Made by a program: the position numbers and the translations under genes
Notes under the pieces: generated by a model
Seen by the model: only the letters and a program-made list of their open reading frames with translations
What the model was told of the DNA's origin: nothing
Database searches by the model: none
DNA from: Ruminococcaceae bacterium UBA5891
GTDB taxonomy: Bacteria > Bacillota > Clostridia > Oscillospirales > Acutalibacteraceae
Assembly (NCBI GenBank): GCA_002431945.1
Contig: DJET01000071.1
Coordinates: forward strand, 1 to 21,614
Length of the DNA: 21,614 bases
Direction: 5' to 3'
Shown: in pieces, positions 7,075 through 15,494 of the stretch
Layout: the number at the start of each line of letters is the position of its first letter
Numbering within the stretch: position 1 is the first letter of the stretch

Positions 7075-7694
7075 TGAGAATAACAGCCTTAAAAAGGCAG
7101 AAAAAGCACCTAACTTTGGTCTGCTTTGAAGACGGTGAAATTTTGCTTGATAACGACGTTTGCATGGATCATTCGCTTAAAGCGGGCGCCGATATTTCAA
7201 AGGAAAAGGCAGAGGAGCTTTTATACGAATCGGAATATGCAAGGGCAAAATCGCGCGCGCTGTGGTATTTAGACCGCACCGACCGCACCGAAAAAGCACT
7301 GTATAAAAAATTGGTTGAAGCAGGGTTTGATAAAAAAGCAAGCGCGGCGGTGATCGCGCGGTTTTGCGAGGTAGGTCTGATAGACGACCGCCGCTTTGCC
7401 GAGGGCTTTGCGGCACGATGCCTTGAAAGCAATGTTTCGGCGCGCGAAACGGTGCGTAAGCTTATAGAAAAGGGCGTGCCGGCGGATATTGCCAAAGAGG
7501 TTGTAAGCGAAAGCGACACCGACGAGGACGCGCAGATAATCGCGGTAATAGAGAAAAAATATGCGCGTAAGCTTGAAACCGAAAACGGCGCGCAAAAGGT
7601 TTACGCCGCGCTTATAAGAAAGGGATTTTCCTTTTCGGCGGTAAAAAAAGCGCTTAAAAAATACAGCGAAGAGCTTGAATACAGCGAGGAATAG
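7074..7694 (+). CDS. recX: RecA regulatory protein RecX
   Basis: RecX binds RecA filaments and limits their extension. This 206-residue protein shows the helical-repeat pattern of the family, including ALWYLDRTDRTEKAL with a following GF (62-85), LIDDRRFAEGFA (102-113) and a third repeat near YAALIRKGFSFSAVKKAL in the C-terminal 30 residues. It has an N-terminal beta-rich extension (about 1-45), which is common in Firmicutes RecX. It begins on the last base of the recA stop codon (TGATG), so its translation is probably coupled to recA. No missing motif is evident. Confidence 0.88.
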   Translation: MRITALKRQKKHLTLVCFEDGEILLDNDVCMDHSLKAGADISKEKAEELLYESEYARAKSRALWYLDRTDRTEKALYKKLVEAGFDKKASAAVIARFCEVGLIDDRRFAEGFAARCLESNVSARETVRKLIEKGVPADIAKEVVSESDTDEDAQIIAVIEKKYARKLETENGAQKVYAALIRKGFSFSAVKKALKKYSEELEYSEE

Positions 7695-7701
7695 TGTAAT
7701 T

Positions 7702-9027
7702 ATGTATAAAATCAGTATGGTGTCGCTCGGATGCCCTAAAAATCAGGTGGACGCGGAAATGATGCTTGCAACCCTTAAAAAAGCAGGCTATGAAATAGGC
7801 GCGCCCGAAGCAGAGGCGGACGCCATTATAATAAACACCTGCGGCTTTATTGAGGAAGCAAAGGCAGAGGCAATTGAAAATATACTTGAGGCGGCGCAGT
7901 ATAAAAAAACGGGTAAATGCAAGGCGCTTATAGTAACGGGCTGCCTTGCCGAGCGCTATAAAAACGACGTTACCGAGGAAATTCCCGAAGTGGACGTTTG
8001 CGTTGGAATAGGCGCAGACGGCGATATTGCAAAAATAGTTGAAAAGGCATTAGGCGGCGAAAAGCGTAACTTTTTTGCCGAAAAGGCGGCGCTTGATCTG
8101 AACGGCGACAGAATTTTGGGCAGTTACCCCTTCAGCACCTATTTAAAGGTGGGCGACGGCTGCGATAACTGCTGTACCTACTGCGCGATACCGAAAATAA
8201 GGGGCAGAATGAGAAGCCGCAGCATTGAAGACTGCGTTAAAGAGGCGCAAAGGTTAGCAAGGGGCGGCGTAAAGGAGCTTACGGTTGTGGCGCAGGATAC
8301 GACCGCTTACGGCGAGGATATTTACGGCAAGCCTATGTTAGCCGCGCTTTTGCGCGAGCTTTGCAGGGTAGAGGGGCTTCACTGGATAAGAACGCTTTAC
8401 ACCTATCCCGACAGGATAACCGACGAGCTGCTTGATACCGTGGCAAGCGAAGAAAAGCTTGTAAAATACTTTGATATACCGCTGCAACACGTAAACGGCG
8501 ATATTTTAAAGCGAATGAACAGAAAGGGCAATTACGAAAGCCTTTCCGCCTTAATAGATAAAATAAGGGCGCGCATACCGAACGTCACCATAAGAACCAC
8601 GCTTATAACGGGCTTTCCCGGCGAGACCGAGGAGCAGTTTTGCGAGCTTGCGCGTTTTGTAAAGGAAAAGCGGTTCGACCGTCTCGGCTGCTTTACATAC
8701 TCAGCCGAAGAAGATACCGCCGCAGCGCTTTTCCCCGACCAGATAGACGAACAGACTAAGCAGGACCGTATGGACAACATAATGGAGCTGCAGCAGACAA
8801 TATCGGCACAGAAAAACGAGGAAAAGATAGGAACCGTAACCGAGGTACTTACAGAGGGCTGGGACGACTATATTAAGTGCTATTTCGGCAGAACCCAATC
8901 GGACGCGCCCGAAGTGGACGGAAAAATATTCTTTATGTCTTCGCGTCCGCTTGTTATAGGCGAGTTTGTGAAGGTCAGAATAAACGATACCCTTGATTAC
9001 GATTTGTTGGGAGAATTGGAAGAATGA
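7702..9027 (+). CDS. rimO: Ribosomal protein S12 methylthiotransferase RimO
   Basis: This 441-residue radical SAM enzyme adds a methylthio group to an aspartate of ribosomal protein S12. The N-terminal MTTase domain begins MYKISMVSLGCPKNQVDAE and contributes Cys ligands of the second cluster (CPKN, TCGF and GCLAE contexts). The radical SAM motif CxxxCxxC is in GDGCDNCCTYC. A C-terminal TRAM domain covers about the last 65 residues (ending ...YDLLGELEE). The MVSLGCPKN start and DxxxPE TRAM features favour RimO over MiaB. I chose the ATG at 7702 because it fits a GAGGA site at 7686-7690. The same frame is open back to a TTG at 7675, inside recX, but this would add nine unlikely residues. Confidence 0.93.
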   Translation: MYKISMVSLGCPKNQVDAEMMLATLKKAGYEIGAPEAEADAIIINTCGFIEEAKAEAIENILEAAQYKKTGKCKALIVTGCLAERYKNDVTEEIPEVDVCVGIGADGDIAKIVEKALGGEKRNFFAEKAALDLNGDRILGSYPFSTYLKVGDGCDNCCTYCAIPKIRGRMRSRSIEDCVKEAQRLARGGVKELTVVAQDTTAYGEDIYGKPMLAALLRELCRVEGLHWIRTLYTYPDRITDELLDTVASEEKLVKYFDIPLQHVNGDILKRMNRKGNYESLSALIDKIRARIPNVTIRTTLITGFPGETEEQFCELARFVKEKRFDRLGCFTYSAEEDTAAALFPDQIDEQTKQDRMDNIMELQQTISAQKNEEKIGTVTEVLTEGWDDYIKCYFGRTQSDAPEVDGKIFFMSSRPLVIGEFVKVRINDTLDYDLLGELEE

Positions 9028-9605
9028 ACACACCTAATAAACTGACAATAGGCAGAATAATAGCAACGCCATTTTTTATGGCGGCGTTAATGATAGATTT
9101 CCCCTTTCATTACACCGCGGCGCTTATTTTGTTTATAGCCGCCTCGCTTACCGATATGATAGACGGCAAAATGGCGCGTAAGTATAATATGATAACCGAT
9201 TTCGGCAAGTTTTTAGATCCCCTTGCCGATAAAATGCTTACTACCGCGGCGTTTTTGGGCTTTATTAAAATGGGCATAGGCTGGCAGGTTACATGGATCG
9301 CCTTTATAGTTCTTTTCAGGGAATTTCTTATTTCCTCGCTGCGGCTGGTCGTGGTTTCAAGCGGCGGCAAGGTTATAGCCGCGAATATGTGGGGGAAGTG
9401 CAAAACCGTAAGCCAAATGGCAGGTATAATTTTTGCGCTGTTCTGTTATGTGCTTATCGGCGACTTCAATATAGGCAATACGGCGTTTGTTTCGGGCTGT
9501 AATATTATAATAAGTATACTTTTCTGGGTTTCCGCCGTATTATGTATTATATCGGGGGTCATTTATCTGCTTGACAGCAGAGAATTTGTTGATCCTACCA
9601 AATAG
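9024..9605 (+). CDS. pgsA: CDP-diacylglycerol-glycerol-3-phosphate 3-phosphatidyltransferase
   Basis: PgsA makes phosphatidylglycerol-phosphate, the committed step to phosphatidylglycerol. The 193-residue membrane protein contains the full CDP-alcohol phosphatidyltransferase signature DGx2ARx8Gx3Dx3D with Asp47, Gly48, Ala51, Arg52, Gly61, Asp65 and Asp69, preceded by Asp44. Several hydrophobic segments surround it. Its N-terminus (NTPNKLTIGRIIATPF) is characteristic of PgsA rather than phosphatidylserine synthase. The start overlaps the rimO stop as ATGA. In many Firmicutes pgsA sits beside recA with cinA in between; here rimO and recX separate them and cinA is not present in the window. Confidence 0.93.
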   Translation: MNTPNKLTIGRIIATPFFMAALMIDFPFHYTAALILFIAASLTDMIDGKMARKYNMITDFGKFLDPLADKMLTTAAFLGFIKMGIGWQVTWIAFIVLFREFLISSLRLVVVSSGGKVIAANMWGKCKTVSQMAGIIFALFCYVLIGDFNIGNTAFVSGCNIIISILFWVSAVLCIISGVIYLLDSREFVDPTK

Positions 9606-9616
9606 GGGGCGTTTGT

Positions 9617-10249
9617 TTGTTTGACAGAATAAGAGAAGACGTAAAGGCGGTAAAGGACAGAGACCCCGCCGCGCGCAGCTTTTTGGAAATATTACTGCTT
9701 TACCCCGGCGTTAAGGCTATAAGAATGTACCGCAGGGCGCATTTTTACTATACACACGGCTTGCTTTTTTTAGCGAGATACGTTTCGCAGCGCGCCGTGA
9801 GAAAAACGGGTATAGAAATTCACCCAGGCGCTAAAATAGGCAGAAGACTTGTAATAGACCACGGAACGGGAATAGTAATAGGCGAGACCGCCGAAATAGG
9901 CGACGATGTGCTTATTTACCAGGGCGTTACCTTAGGCGGCACGGGTAAGGATACGGGGAAGCGCCACCCCACCGTCGGCAATAACGTTATGATAAGCGCC
10001 GGCGCTAAGGTGTTAGGTCCCTTTAAAATAGGCGATAATTCACGCGTTGCGGCAGGCGCGGTTGTACTTGAAGAGGTACCGCCGAACTGCACGGTTGTGG
10101 GCGTGCCTGCAAGAATAGTGCGGCAGGACGGCAAAAAGGTAGGCTGCGCAAGCCTTGACCAAATTCACGTGCCCGACCCCGTAAAGCAAAAAATGGAATG
10201 CCTTGAAAAACGCATTGAAGAGCTTGAAAAGGCGCTGCAGGAAAAATAA
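9617..10249 (+). CDS. cysE: Serine O-acetyltransferase
   Basis: CysE acetylates L-serine to O-acetylserine for cysteine synthesis. The 210-residue protein has an N-terminal helical region (1-65) followed by a left-handed beta-helix of hexapeptide repeats (about 66-165). The signature DHGTGIVIGETAEIG includes Asp81/His82, and GKRHPTVG contains His117. These correspond to the catalytic serine acetyltransferase residues. The start is a TTG at 9617 with a TAGGGGG ribosome binding site seven bases upstream; no in-frame ATG lies nearby. A C-terminal coiled stretch (KQKMECLEKRIEELEKAL) could extend trimer contacts. Only 11 bases separate it from pgsA, so no T-box or other leader precedes it. Confidence 0.93.
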   Translation: MFDRIREDVKAVKDRDPAARSFLEILLLYPGVKAIRMYRRAHFYYTHGLLFLARYVSQRAVRKTGIEIHPGAKIGRRLVIDHGTGIVIGETAEIGDDVLIYQGVTLGGTGKDTGKRHPTVGNNVMISAGAKVLGPFKIGDNSRVAAGAVVLEEVPPNCTVVGVPARIVRQDGKKVGCASLDQIHVPDPVKQKMECLEKRIEELEKALQEK

Positions 10250-10258
10250 TAATTTAAA

Positions 10259-10263
10259 AGGTG
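10259..10263 (+). promoter_or_regulatory. Ribosome binding site that fixes the isomerase start
   Basis: AGGTG lies six bases before the ATG at 10270. The in-frame GTG at 10261 is part of this site, so the ATG rather than the GTG is the probable start. Confidence 0.65.
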
Positions 10264-10269
10264 ATAAAA

Positions 10270-10995
10270 ATGAACTACGGTATACAGCTATACAGCGTAA
10301 GGGATCTTGCCCAAGACAATTTGTCCGAAGCGGTAAGGCAAATGGCGGAGCTTGGTTATTCTTCGGTAGAATTTGCGGGCTTTTTCGGGCATAATCCCGA
10401 TGAAATAAACGAAATGCTGCATAAAAACGGCATAGAGGTATCAAGCACGCATTCTTCGTTTGACGACCTTGTAAATAATTATAACGAAACCGTTGCGTTT
10501 CATAAGGCGATAGGCAACAGGCTTTATATATTGCCGGGCGTGGATTTAAGCTCGCAGGAAAAATTAGACGATTTTGTGAAAAAGGCAAACGAAATCTCAA
10601 AGCGTTTGGCACAGGACGGAATAACGCTTGCTTACCATAATCACGCGCACGAATTTGCGCTTAACGCAGACGGATCGCTTATATACGAGCAGCTTCTTTA
10701 CCGCACCGACCTAAAGCTTGAGGTAGATACGTACTGGGCGTTTGTGGGAATGAAGGATCCGATCGCGCTGCTTGACAGGGTTGGAGACAGGCTTGCCTGT
10801 ATTCATATTAAGGACGGCCTGGCGGACGGAAACGGCAGACCGCTCGGAAAGGGCGAGGCGCCCGTTGCAAGGGTTTACGATTATGCTGTTAAAAATAACA
10901 TACGTATGATCGTTGAAAGCGAGACCTGCAATCCCGACGGCGTTACAGAGGCAAGGATATGCATAGATTATCTTCACTCGCTTGAAAACAGATAA
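10270..10995 (+). CDS. Sugar phosphate isomerase/epimerase-like TIM-barrel protein
   Basis: This 241-residue protein belongs to the xylose isomerase-like / AP endonuclease family 2 TIM-barrel group. Typical strands and metal ligands are visible: MNYGIQLYSVRD at the start, AYHNHAHEF (121-129, with His123, His125 and Glu128), LEVDTYW (150-156, Asp153), CIHIKDG (177-183, His179) and IVESE (214-218, Glu216). These fit a divalent-metal site that interconverts sugar or polyol substrates, but the substrate cannot be named. Related proteins are annotated as sugar phosphate isomerases, inosose-pathway enzymes or hydroxypyruvate isomerase-like proteins. It sits between cysE and cysS with gaps of 20 and 21 bases, which is an unusual place for a carbohydrate enzyme. 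Confidence 0.82.
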   Translation: MNYGIQLYSVRDLAQDNLSEAVRQMAELGYSSVEFAGFFGHNPDEINEMLHKNGIEVSSTHSSFDDLVNNYNETVAFHKAIGNRLYILPGVDLSSQEKLDDFVKKANEISKRLAQDGITLAYHNHAHEFALNADGSLIYEQLLYRTDLKLEVDTYWAFVGMKDPIALLDRVGDRLACIHIKDGLADGNGRPLGKGEAPVARVYDYAVKNNIRMIVESETCNPDGVTEARICIDYLHSLENR

Positions 10996-11016
10996 TATAA
11001 TCGGGAGAGGAAACCA

Positions 11017-12396
11017 ATGAAGATATTTAACACCCTTACAAGGGAAAAGGACGAATTTAAGCCGATAAATGAGGGCGAGGTTAAAATTTACGCCTGCGGT
11101 CCTACGGTTTATAACTATATTCACATAGGCAACGCGCGTCCGCTTTGTGTGTTCGACGTACTGCGCCGTTATCTTGAATGGCGCGGCAATAAGGTAACCT
11201 TTGTTCAAAACTTTACCGATATTGACGATAAGCTTATTAAAAAGGCAAACGAGGAGGGTACGACCGTACCCGAAATTGCAAAGCGCTATATCGGCGAGTT
11301 TTGGACGGACGCCAAGGGCTTAAACGTAAAGGAAGCCACCGTTCACCCAAGGGCTACCGAAAACATACAGCAGATAATTGATATAATTTCCGCTCTTTTT
11401 GATAAGGGCTATGCCTATGAATCGGGCGGAGACGTTTATTACCGCACCAAAAAATTCAAGGATTACGGCAAGCTTTCGCATCAGCCGCTTGAGGATCTTG
11501 AGGCAGGCGCCAGAATAGACGTTGCCGATATCAAGGAAGACCCTATGGATTTTTGCCTGTGGAAGGGCGCAAAGCCCGGCGAGCCTTATTGGGAGTCGCC
11601 CTGGGGAAACGGCAGACCCGGCTGGCATATCGAATGCTCGGCAATGGCGGGCAGATATCTCGGCAAAACCATCGATATTCACTGCGGCGGCTTTGACCTT
11701 ATTTTCCCGCACCACGAAAATGAAATCGCCCAGTCGGAAGCGGCAAACGGCTGTGAATTTGCGCATTACTGGATGCATAACGGCTTTATAAACGTTGATA
11801 ACCATAAAATGTCTAAATCGCTCGGTAATTTCTTTACCGTGCGCGACGTTGCCGAAAAATACGGCTACGAGCCGATACGCTATATGATGGTTGCCTGCCA
11901 GTACAGAAGCCCCATAAATTATTCATACGAGGTAATAGAGCAGGCTAAAAATTCGCTTGAAAGGCTTTATACCTGCCGCGATAATATAGATTTTGCGCTT
12001 AAAAACGCGCCGGACGGCGGCGAAATACCTGATTTTATTGAAACACGCAAACAGGAATTTATTGCCGCTATGGACGACGATCTTAACACCGCCGACGCGC
12101 TTGCCGCGATATTTATGCTTGTGCGCGATATTAACACCCTTATAGCGGGCGGAGCGGGCAAAAACGCGCTTGCTGCCTGCGCGGATATGTTCGACGAGCT
12201 TACCGGCGTTTTGGGAATTGTTTATAACCGCAAAACCGAAGCGCTTGACAGCGACATTGAGGCTTTGATAGAGCAAAGAACCGCGGCAAGAAAGGCAAAG
12301 GATTTTAAAACCGCCGACGAAATAAGAGATAAGCTTAAGGCAATGGGAATTGTGCTTGAGGATACACCGCAGGGCGTTAAATGGACGAGAGCTTAA
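11017..12396 (+). CDS. cysS: Cysteine-tRNA ligase
   Basis: This 459-residue class I aminoacyl-tRNA synthetase charges tRNA-Cys. It has an HIGN form of the HIGH motif (36-39) and KMSKS (264-268) for ATP binding. The zinc ligands Cys27, Cys207, His232 and Glu236 match the known spacing for bacterial CysRS. The C-terminal helical anticodon-binding part covers roughly residues 315-459. An AGAGG-type ribosome binding site precedes the ATG. Its last 16 bases overlap the TrmN6-like gene. Together with cysE it links cysteine synthesis to cysteine use in translation, as in the gltX-cysE-cysS cluster of Bacillus. No T-box leader is present upstream. Confidence 0.96.
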   Translation: MKIFNTLTREKDEFKPINEGEVKIYACGPTVYNYIHIGNARPLCVFDVLRRYLEWRGNKVTFVQNFTDIDDKLIKKANEEGTTVPEIAKRYIGEFWTDAKGLNVKEATVHPRATENIQQIIDIISALFDKGYAYESGGDVYYRTKKFKDYGKLSHQPLEDLEAGARIDVADIKEDPMDFCLWKGAKPGEPYWESPWGNGRPGWHIECSAMAGRYLGKTIDIHCGGFDLIFPHHENEIAQSEAANGCEFAHYWMHNGFINVDNHKMSKSLGNFFTVRDVAEKYGYEPIRYMMVACQYRSPINYSYEVIEQAKNSLERLYTCRDNIDFALKNAPDGGEIPDFIETRKQEFIAAMDDDLNTADALAAIFMLVRDINTLIAGGAGKNALAACADMFDELTGVLGIVYNRKTEALDSDIEALIEQRTAARKAKDFKTADEIRDKLKAMGIVLEDTPQGVKWTRA

Positions 12397-13115
12397 TTAA
12401 AAAAGAGCCCTTGGGGGGCGGCTTTTTCATAAACGTTTCGCCGCACCATACCTTCGGTACGGACGCGGTGCTGCTTGCCGATTTTGCAAAGGCTAAAAAA
12501 AACGATAAGCTTGTTGACCTCGGCACCGGCTGCGGTATAATTCCGTTTTTAATGCTAAGGGACGGCAACCTTAAATCAGCCGTAGGCGTTGATATAAGCG
12601 AGGAGGCGATAAGCCTTGCAAAAAGGACAAGCCGTGAAAACGGCACGGACAGGTTTGCCGCCCTTAATTCAGACCTTAACGATTTAAAGGGCAAGGTGGA
12701 TTTCGGCTGTAATACGCTTGTTACCTGCAATCCGCCTTACAAGGCGCCGAACGCAGGGCTTAAAAATCCGGACGGCGTTTTTGCCGCCGCACGGCACGAA
12801 GTTGCCTGCACGCTTCGCGATATAATTTCGGTTTCGGCAAGGCTGCTTCAGACTTCGGGCAGGCTTTGTATGTGCCAGCGCCCCGAAAGGCTTGCCGAAA
12901 TAACGGATCTGATGCGCGAATTTAAGTTAGAGCCGAAACGGCTGAGGCTTGTATGCAAAAGGGTAGGCAAGGAGCCGTGGCTTGTGCTTATAGAGGGGCG
13001 ACGGTGTGCAAACACGGGTCTTCGCATAGAGCCTACGCTTTATGTTTACGAAAACGGCGAATATTCGCCCGAAATGATAAGGATATACGGACCGTATAAG
13101 GAGGCGTACTTATAA
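12381..13115 (+). CDS. TrmN6/YabB-like SAM-dependent methyltransferase
   Basis: This 244-residue Rossmann-fold methyltransferase has an N-terminal FINVSPHHTFGTDAVLLA segment (17-34), a SAM loop DLGTGCGIIP (46-55), an acidic ribose contact near Asp71 (GVDIS) and NPPY (117-120), which marks N6-adenine methyltransferases. This pattern matches the tRNA1(Val) adenine-37 N6-methyltransferase family (TrmN6/YfiC; YabB in Bacillus). The following gene is rsmI, mirroring the Bacillus yabB-yazA-yabC order without yazA. The Firmicutes enzyme's exact substrate is less certain than the Escherichia coli one. It overlaps cysS by 16 bases with only a weak ribosome binding site, so coupling to cysS translation is likely. 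Confidence 0.85.
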   Translation: MDESLIKKEPLGGGFFINVSPHHTFGTDAVLLADFAKAKKNDKLVDLGTGCGIIPFLMLRDGNLKSAVGVDISEEAISLAKRTSRENGTDRFAALNSDLNDLKGKVDFGCNTLVTCNPPYKAPNAGLKNPDGVFAAARHEVACTLRDIISVSARLLQTSGRLCMCQRPERLAEITDLMREFKLEPKRLRLVCKRVGKEPWLVLIEGRRCANTGLRIEPTLYVYENGEYSPEMIRIYGPYKEAYL

Positions 13116-13117
13116 TA

Positions 13118-13939
13118 ATGAGCGGAAAACTTTATGTTGTCGGTACGCCGATAGGAAATTTAGAGGATTTAAGTCCGCGCGCGGTAAGGGCGCTGTCCGA
13201 GGCGGATTTTATCGCCGCGGAGGATACGCGCGTAACGGTAAAGCTTTTAAATCATTTTGATATTAAAAAGGAAATGCTTTCTTACTACGAGCATAATAAA
13301 AATACTAAGGGCAATCTTATAATTGAAAGAATTTTAAAGGGAGAAAGCTGCGCGCTTGTGTCCGACGCGGGTATGCCGGCAATTTCCGACCCCGGCGAGG
13401 AGCTTGTAAGGCAGGCGCACGAAAACGGCATAACGGTAGAATCCGTACCGGGGCCGAGCGCGCTTATAACCGCCTTGGCAATTTCGGGTATGGAAAGCGG
13501 CAGATTTTGCTTTGAGGGCTTTTTATCGGTTAATAAAATAAGCCGTAAAAAGCATTTGGAGGAAATTAAAAACGAAAAACGCACAATGATCTTTTACGAG
13601 GCGCCGCATAAGCTTAACGCCACGCTTAACGATATGCTGGCGGCGCTCGGCGACCGTAAAATTTCAATTGTAAGGGAGCTTACTAAAATTCACGAAACGG
13701 TGTTTAACACCACGCTCGGCGCGGCGGCGGATTACTACCGCGAAAACACGCCGCGCGGCGAATTCGTTTTAATTATAGAGGGAAAAAGGGAAGAGGAAAC
13801 AGAGGAGTACACGCTTGAAGAGGCGGTAAGCCTTGCCAAACGTCTTATAAGCGAGGGAAAATCGACCTCGTCCGCCGCAAAGGAGGCGGCAGAGGCGTCG
13901 CATTTCAGAAAAAGCGAGATATACAAAGCGCTTATATAG
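13118..13939 (+). CDS. rsmI: 16S rRNA 2'-O-methyltransferase RsmI
   Basis: RsmI methylates the ribose of C1402 in 16S rRNA at the decoding centre. The 273-residue protein belongs to the tetrapyrrole-methylase fold family. It carries GTPIGNLED (9-17), AAEDTR (33-38), SDAGMPAISDPG (82-93) and VPGPSA (110-115), all diagnostic of RsmI. A C-terminal helical domain follows (about 225-273, ending FRKSEIYKALI). It begins two bases after the stop of the TrmN6-like methyltransferase, and its AAGGAGG site lies within that gene at 13098-13104. The pair therefore forms an RNA-modification unit. Length and motifs are typical. Confidence 0.95.
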   Translation: MSGKLYVVGTPIGNLEDLSPRAVRALSEADFIAAEDTRVTVKLLNHFDIKKEMLSYYEHNKNTKGNLIIERILKGESCALVSDAGMPAISDPGEELVRQAHENGITVESVPGPSALITALAISGMESGRFCFEGFLSVNKISRKKHLEEIKNEKRTMIFYEAPHKLNATLNDMLAALGDRKISIVRELTKIHETVFNTTLGAAADYYRENTPRGEFVLIIEGKREEETEEYTLEEAVSLAKRLISEGKSTSSAAKEAAEASHFRKSEIYKALI

Positions 13940-13968
13940 CGGAAAATAAAAATATTTTGGGTGTGAAT

Positions 13969-15483
13969 ATGGAAAACAATAACGATATGTTTGAGTTTTT
14001 GGGCGAGGATATTTATTCCTCTACCGAAAGAACCTCCGATCATTTTGAAGATATTGTAAGCGACAGCAAAATGAAAGGAAAGCATTATTCAAAAAGAAAA
14101 CGCGGCAATAAATTTACAAATTGGTGGCGCGGTCTTCAAAAATGGCAAAGGATAACGGCTGTAAGCTGTACCTCGGTTGTTTTAGTGCTGGCAATTGCCG
14201 TGGGCGTGTTCAGAATTGTGTTTAACTACAACTATAACGATATTACGAAAAAGCCTGAGGATTTAGGCTTTGAAAGCGTTATTAACGATAAAATAGTAAA
14301 CGTTGCGCTTTTCGGAATAGACACGCGCGACCCGAAATCGTTTAAAGGTCTTTCGGACAGTATAATGATAATGAGCCTTAACACCGAAACCAAAAAGGTT
14401 AAAATAATGTCGGTTATGCGCGATACCTTAGTGCCTATAACCTATAACGGAAAGACTACCTACGGTAAGATCAACAGCGCTTACAGCAAGGGCGGTCCGG
14501 AGCTTGCAATTAAGACGCTGAACACAATATTCGGGCTTGATATTTCAGAGTATGCCACGGTAAACTTTTACGGTATGGCGGATATTATAGACGCGGTAGG
14601 CGGAATAGAGGTTGAGCTTGCAAAGGGCGAGCTTGACGCTATGGTGCATGAGTATGGGTATGTTGCGAATTTAGGGCTTAACGGCAATGTGGAGGAAATT
14701 TGCAAATACAAGGGTCTTGATCCAAGCAAATATTATATTAAAGAGGCGGGCGTTCAGCATCTTAACGGCGTGCAGGCGGTAGCGTATGCAAGAATACGCC
14801 ACGCCGCCAATGCAGAGGGCGTAAACGACGATTACGGCAGAACCGACCGTCAGCGCCTTGTTATGGAACAGCTTTTCAATAAGGCTGTAAAGCTCGGCAA
14901 AAGCGAATACGTGGGTCTTGCAAAAGCGCTTATTCCATGCAGCGAAACCTCGCTTTCGTATTCCGAAATTATAAGCCTTGCGTTTAATATTCTTTTAAAA
15001 TCGCCTACGTTTGAACAAACGCGTATACCTATGTTTGAATATCAGATGTCTTCTAAAAGCGTAAAAGGGGTAGGCTCATGCGTTTATTACGACCTTAATT
15101 ATGCTTCTAAGCTTATAAAGGCATTTATTTACGACGATATAAAGCCGGAGGATTATATAGCTGCAAACGGCGTTGAAAAGAACGATTGGTACTCGAAAAG
15201 CGGCGGAACGTCGGGCAGCACAGGTTCTAAAAACCAGCCGTCGCAGTCTTCGCAGGTCTCGTCGGTTACATCTTCTAAGCCTACCGATAATACCTCCTCG
15301 AACAACAGCTCTTCCTCAAAGCCGGAAAGCGGCGTTTCGTCCGATAACAGCTCGGACAGCTCTTCTTCAAAGCCCGAAAGCGAGCCTTCGTCTTCCTCGT
15401 CGGTGCCGTCTGAAGATAAGCCTGCCGAGTCTTCCGATACGTCTTCTGCTACCGGCGGTGAAGACGGCGAGCCTATGGATTAA
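13969..15483 (+). CDS. LytR-CpsA-Psr (LCP) family cell-wall ligase
   Basis: LCP proteins transfer polymers such as teichoic acids or capsule from lipid carriers to peptidoglycan. This 504-residue protein has a basic cytoplasmic N-terminus, one membrane segment (about 62-86) and an extracellular LCP domain (about 110-345). Conserved features include FGIDTRD (115-121), LSDSIMI (128-134, Asp130), SVMRDT (148-153, Arg151), YARIRH (273-278) and GRTDRQR (290-296). A Ser/Thr/Pro/Glu-rich low-complexity tail covers about 410-504 and probably spans the wall. I chose the ATG at 13969, five bases after GGGTG; an in-frame TTG (13957) and GTG (13963) are alternatives. A 29-base gap separates it from rsmI. 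The polymer substrate is unknown. Confidence 0.92.
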   Translation: MENNNDMFEFLGEDIYSSTERTSDHFEDIVSDSKMKGKHYSKRKRGNKFTNWWRGLQKWQRITAVSCTSVVLVLAIAVGVFRIVFNYNYNDITKKPEDLGFESVINDKIVNVALFGIDTRDPKSFKGLSDSIMIMSLNTETKKVKIMSVMRDTLVPITYNGKTTYGKINSAYSKGGPELAIKTLNTIFGLDISEYATVNFYGMADIIDAVGGIEVELAKGELDAMVHEYGYVANLGLNGNVEEICKYKGLDPSKYYIKEAGVQHLNGVQAVAYARIRHAANAEGVNDDYGRTDRQRLVMEQLFNKAVKLGKSEYVGLAKALIPCSETSLSYSEIISLAFNILLKSPTFEQTRIPMFEYQMSSKSVKGVGSCVYYDLNYASKLIKAFIYDDIKPEDYIAANGVEKNDWYSKSGGTSGSTGSKNQPSQSSQVSSVTSSKPTDNTSSNNSSSSKPESGVSSDNSSDSSSSKPESEPSSSSSVPSEDKPAESSDTSSATGGEDGEPMD

Positions 15484-15494
15484 GGGGGATATTT

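Noticed and set aside
7675..7701. Upstream TTG start for rimO inside recX
   Set aside because: The RimO family begins close to the MVSLGCPKN motif, and the GAGGA site fits the ATG at 7702.
9606..9616. T-box or other cysteine riboswitch before cysE
   Set aside because: Only 11 bases separate cysE from pgsA, leaving no room for a leader RNA.
10040..10612. Minus-strand frame of 190 codons across cysE and the isomerase gene
   Set aside because: It lies wholly opposite two well-supported genes and shows no recognisable domain; high-GC third positions keep antisense frames open.
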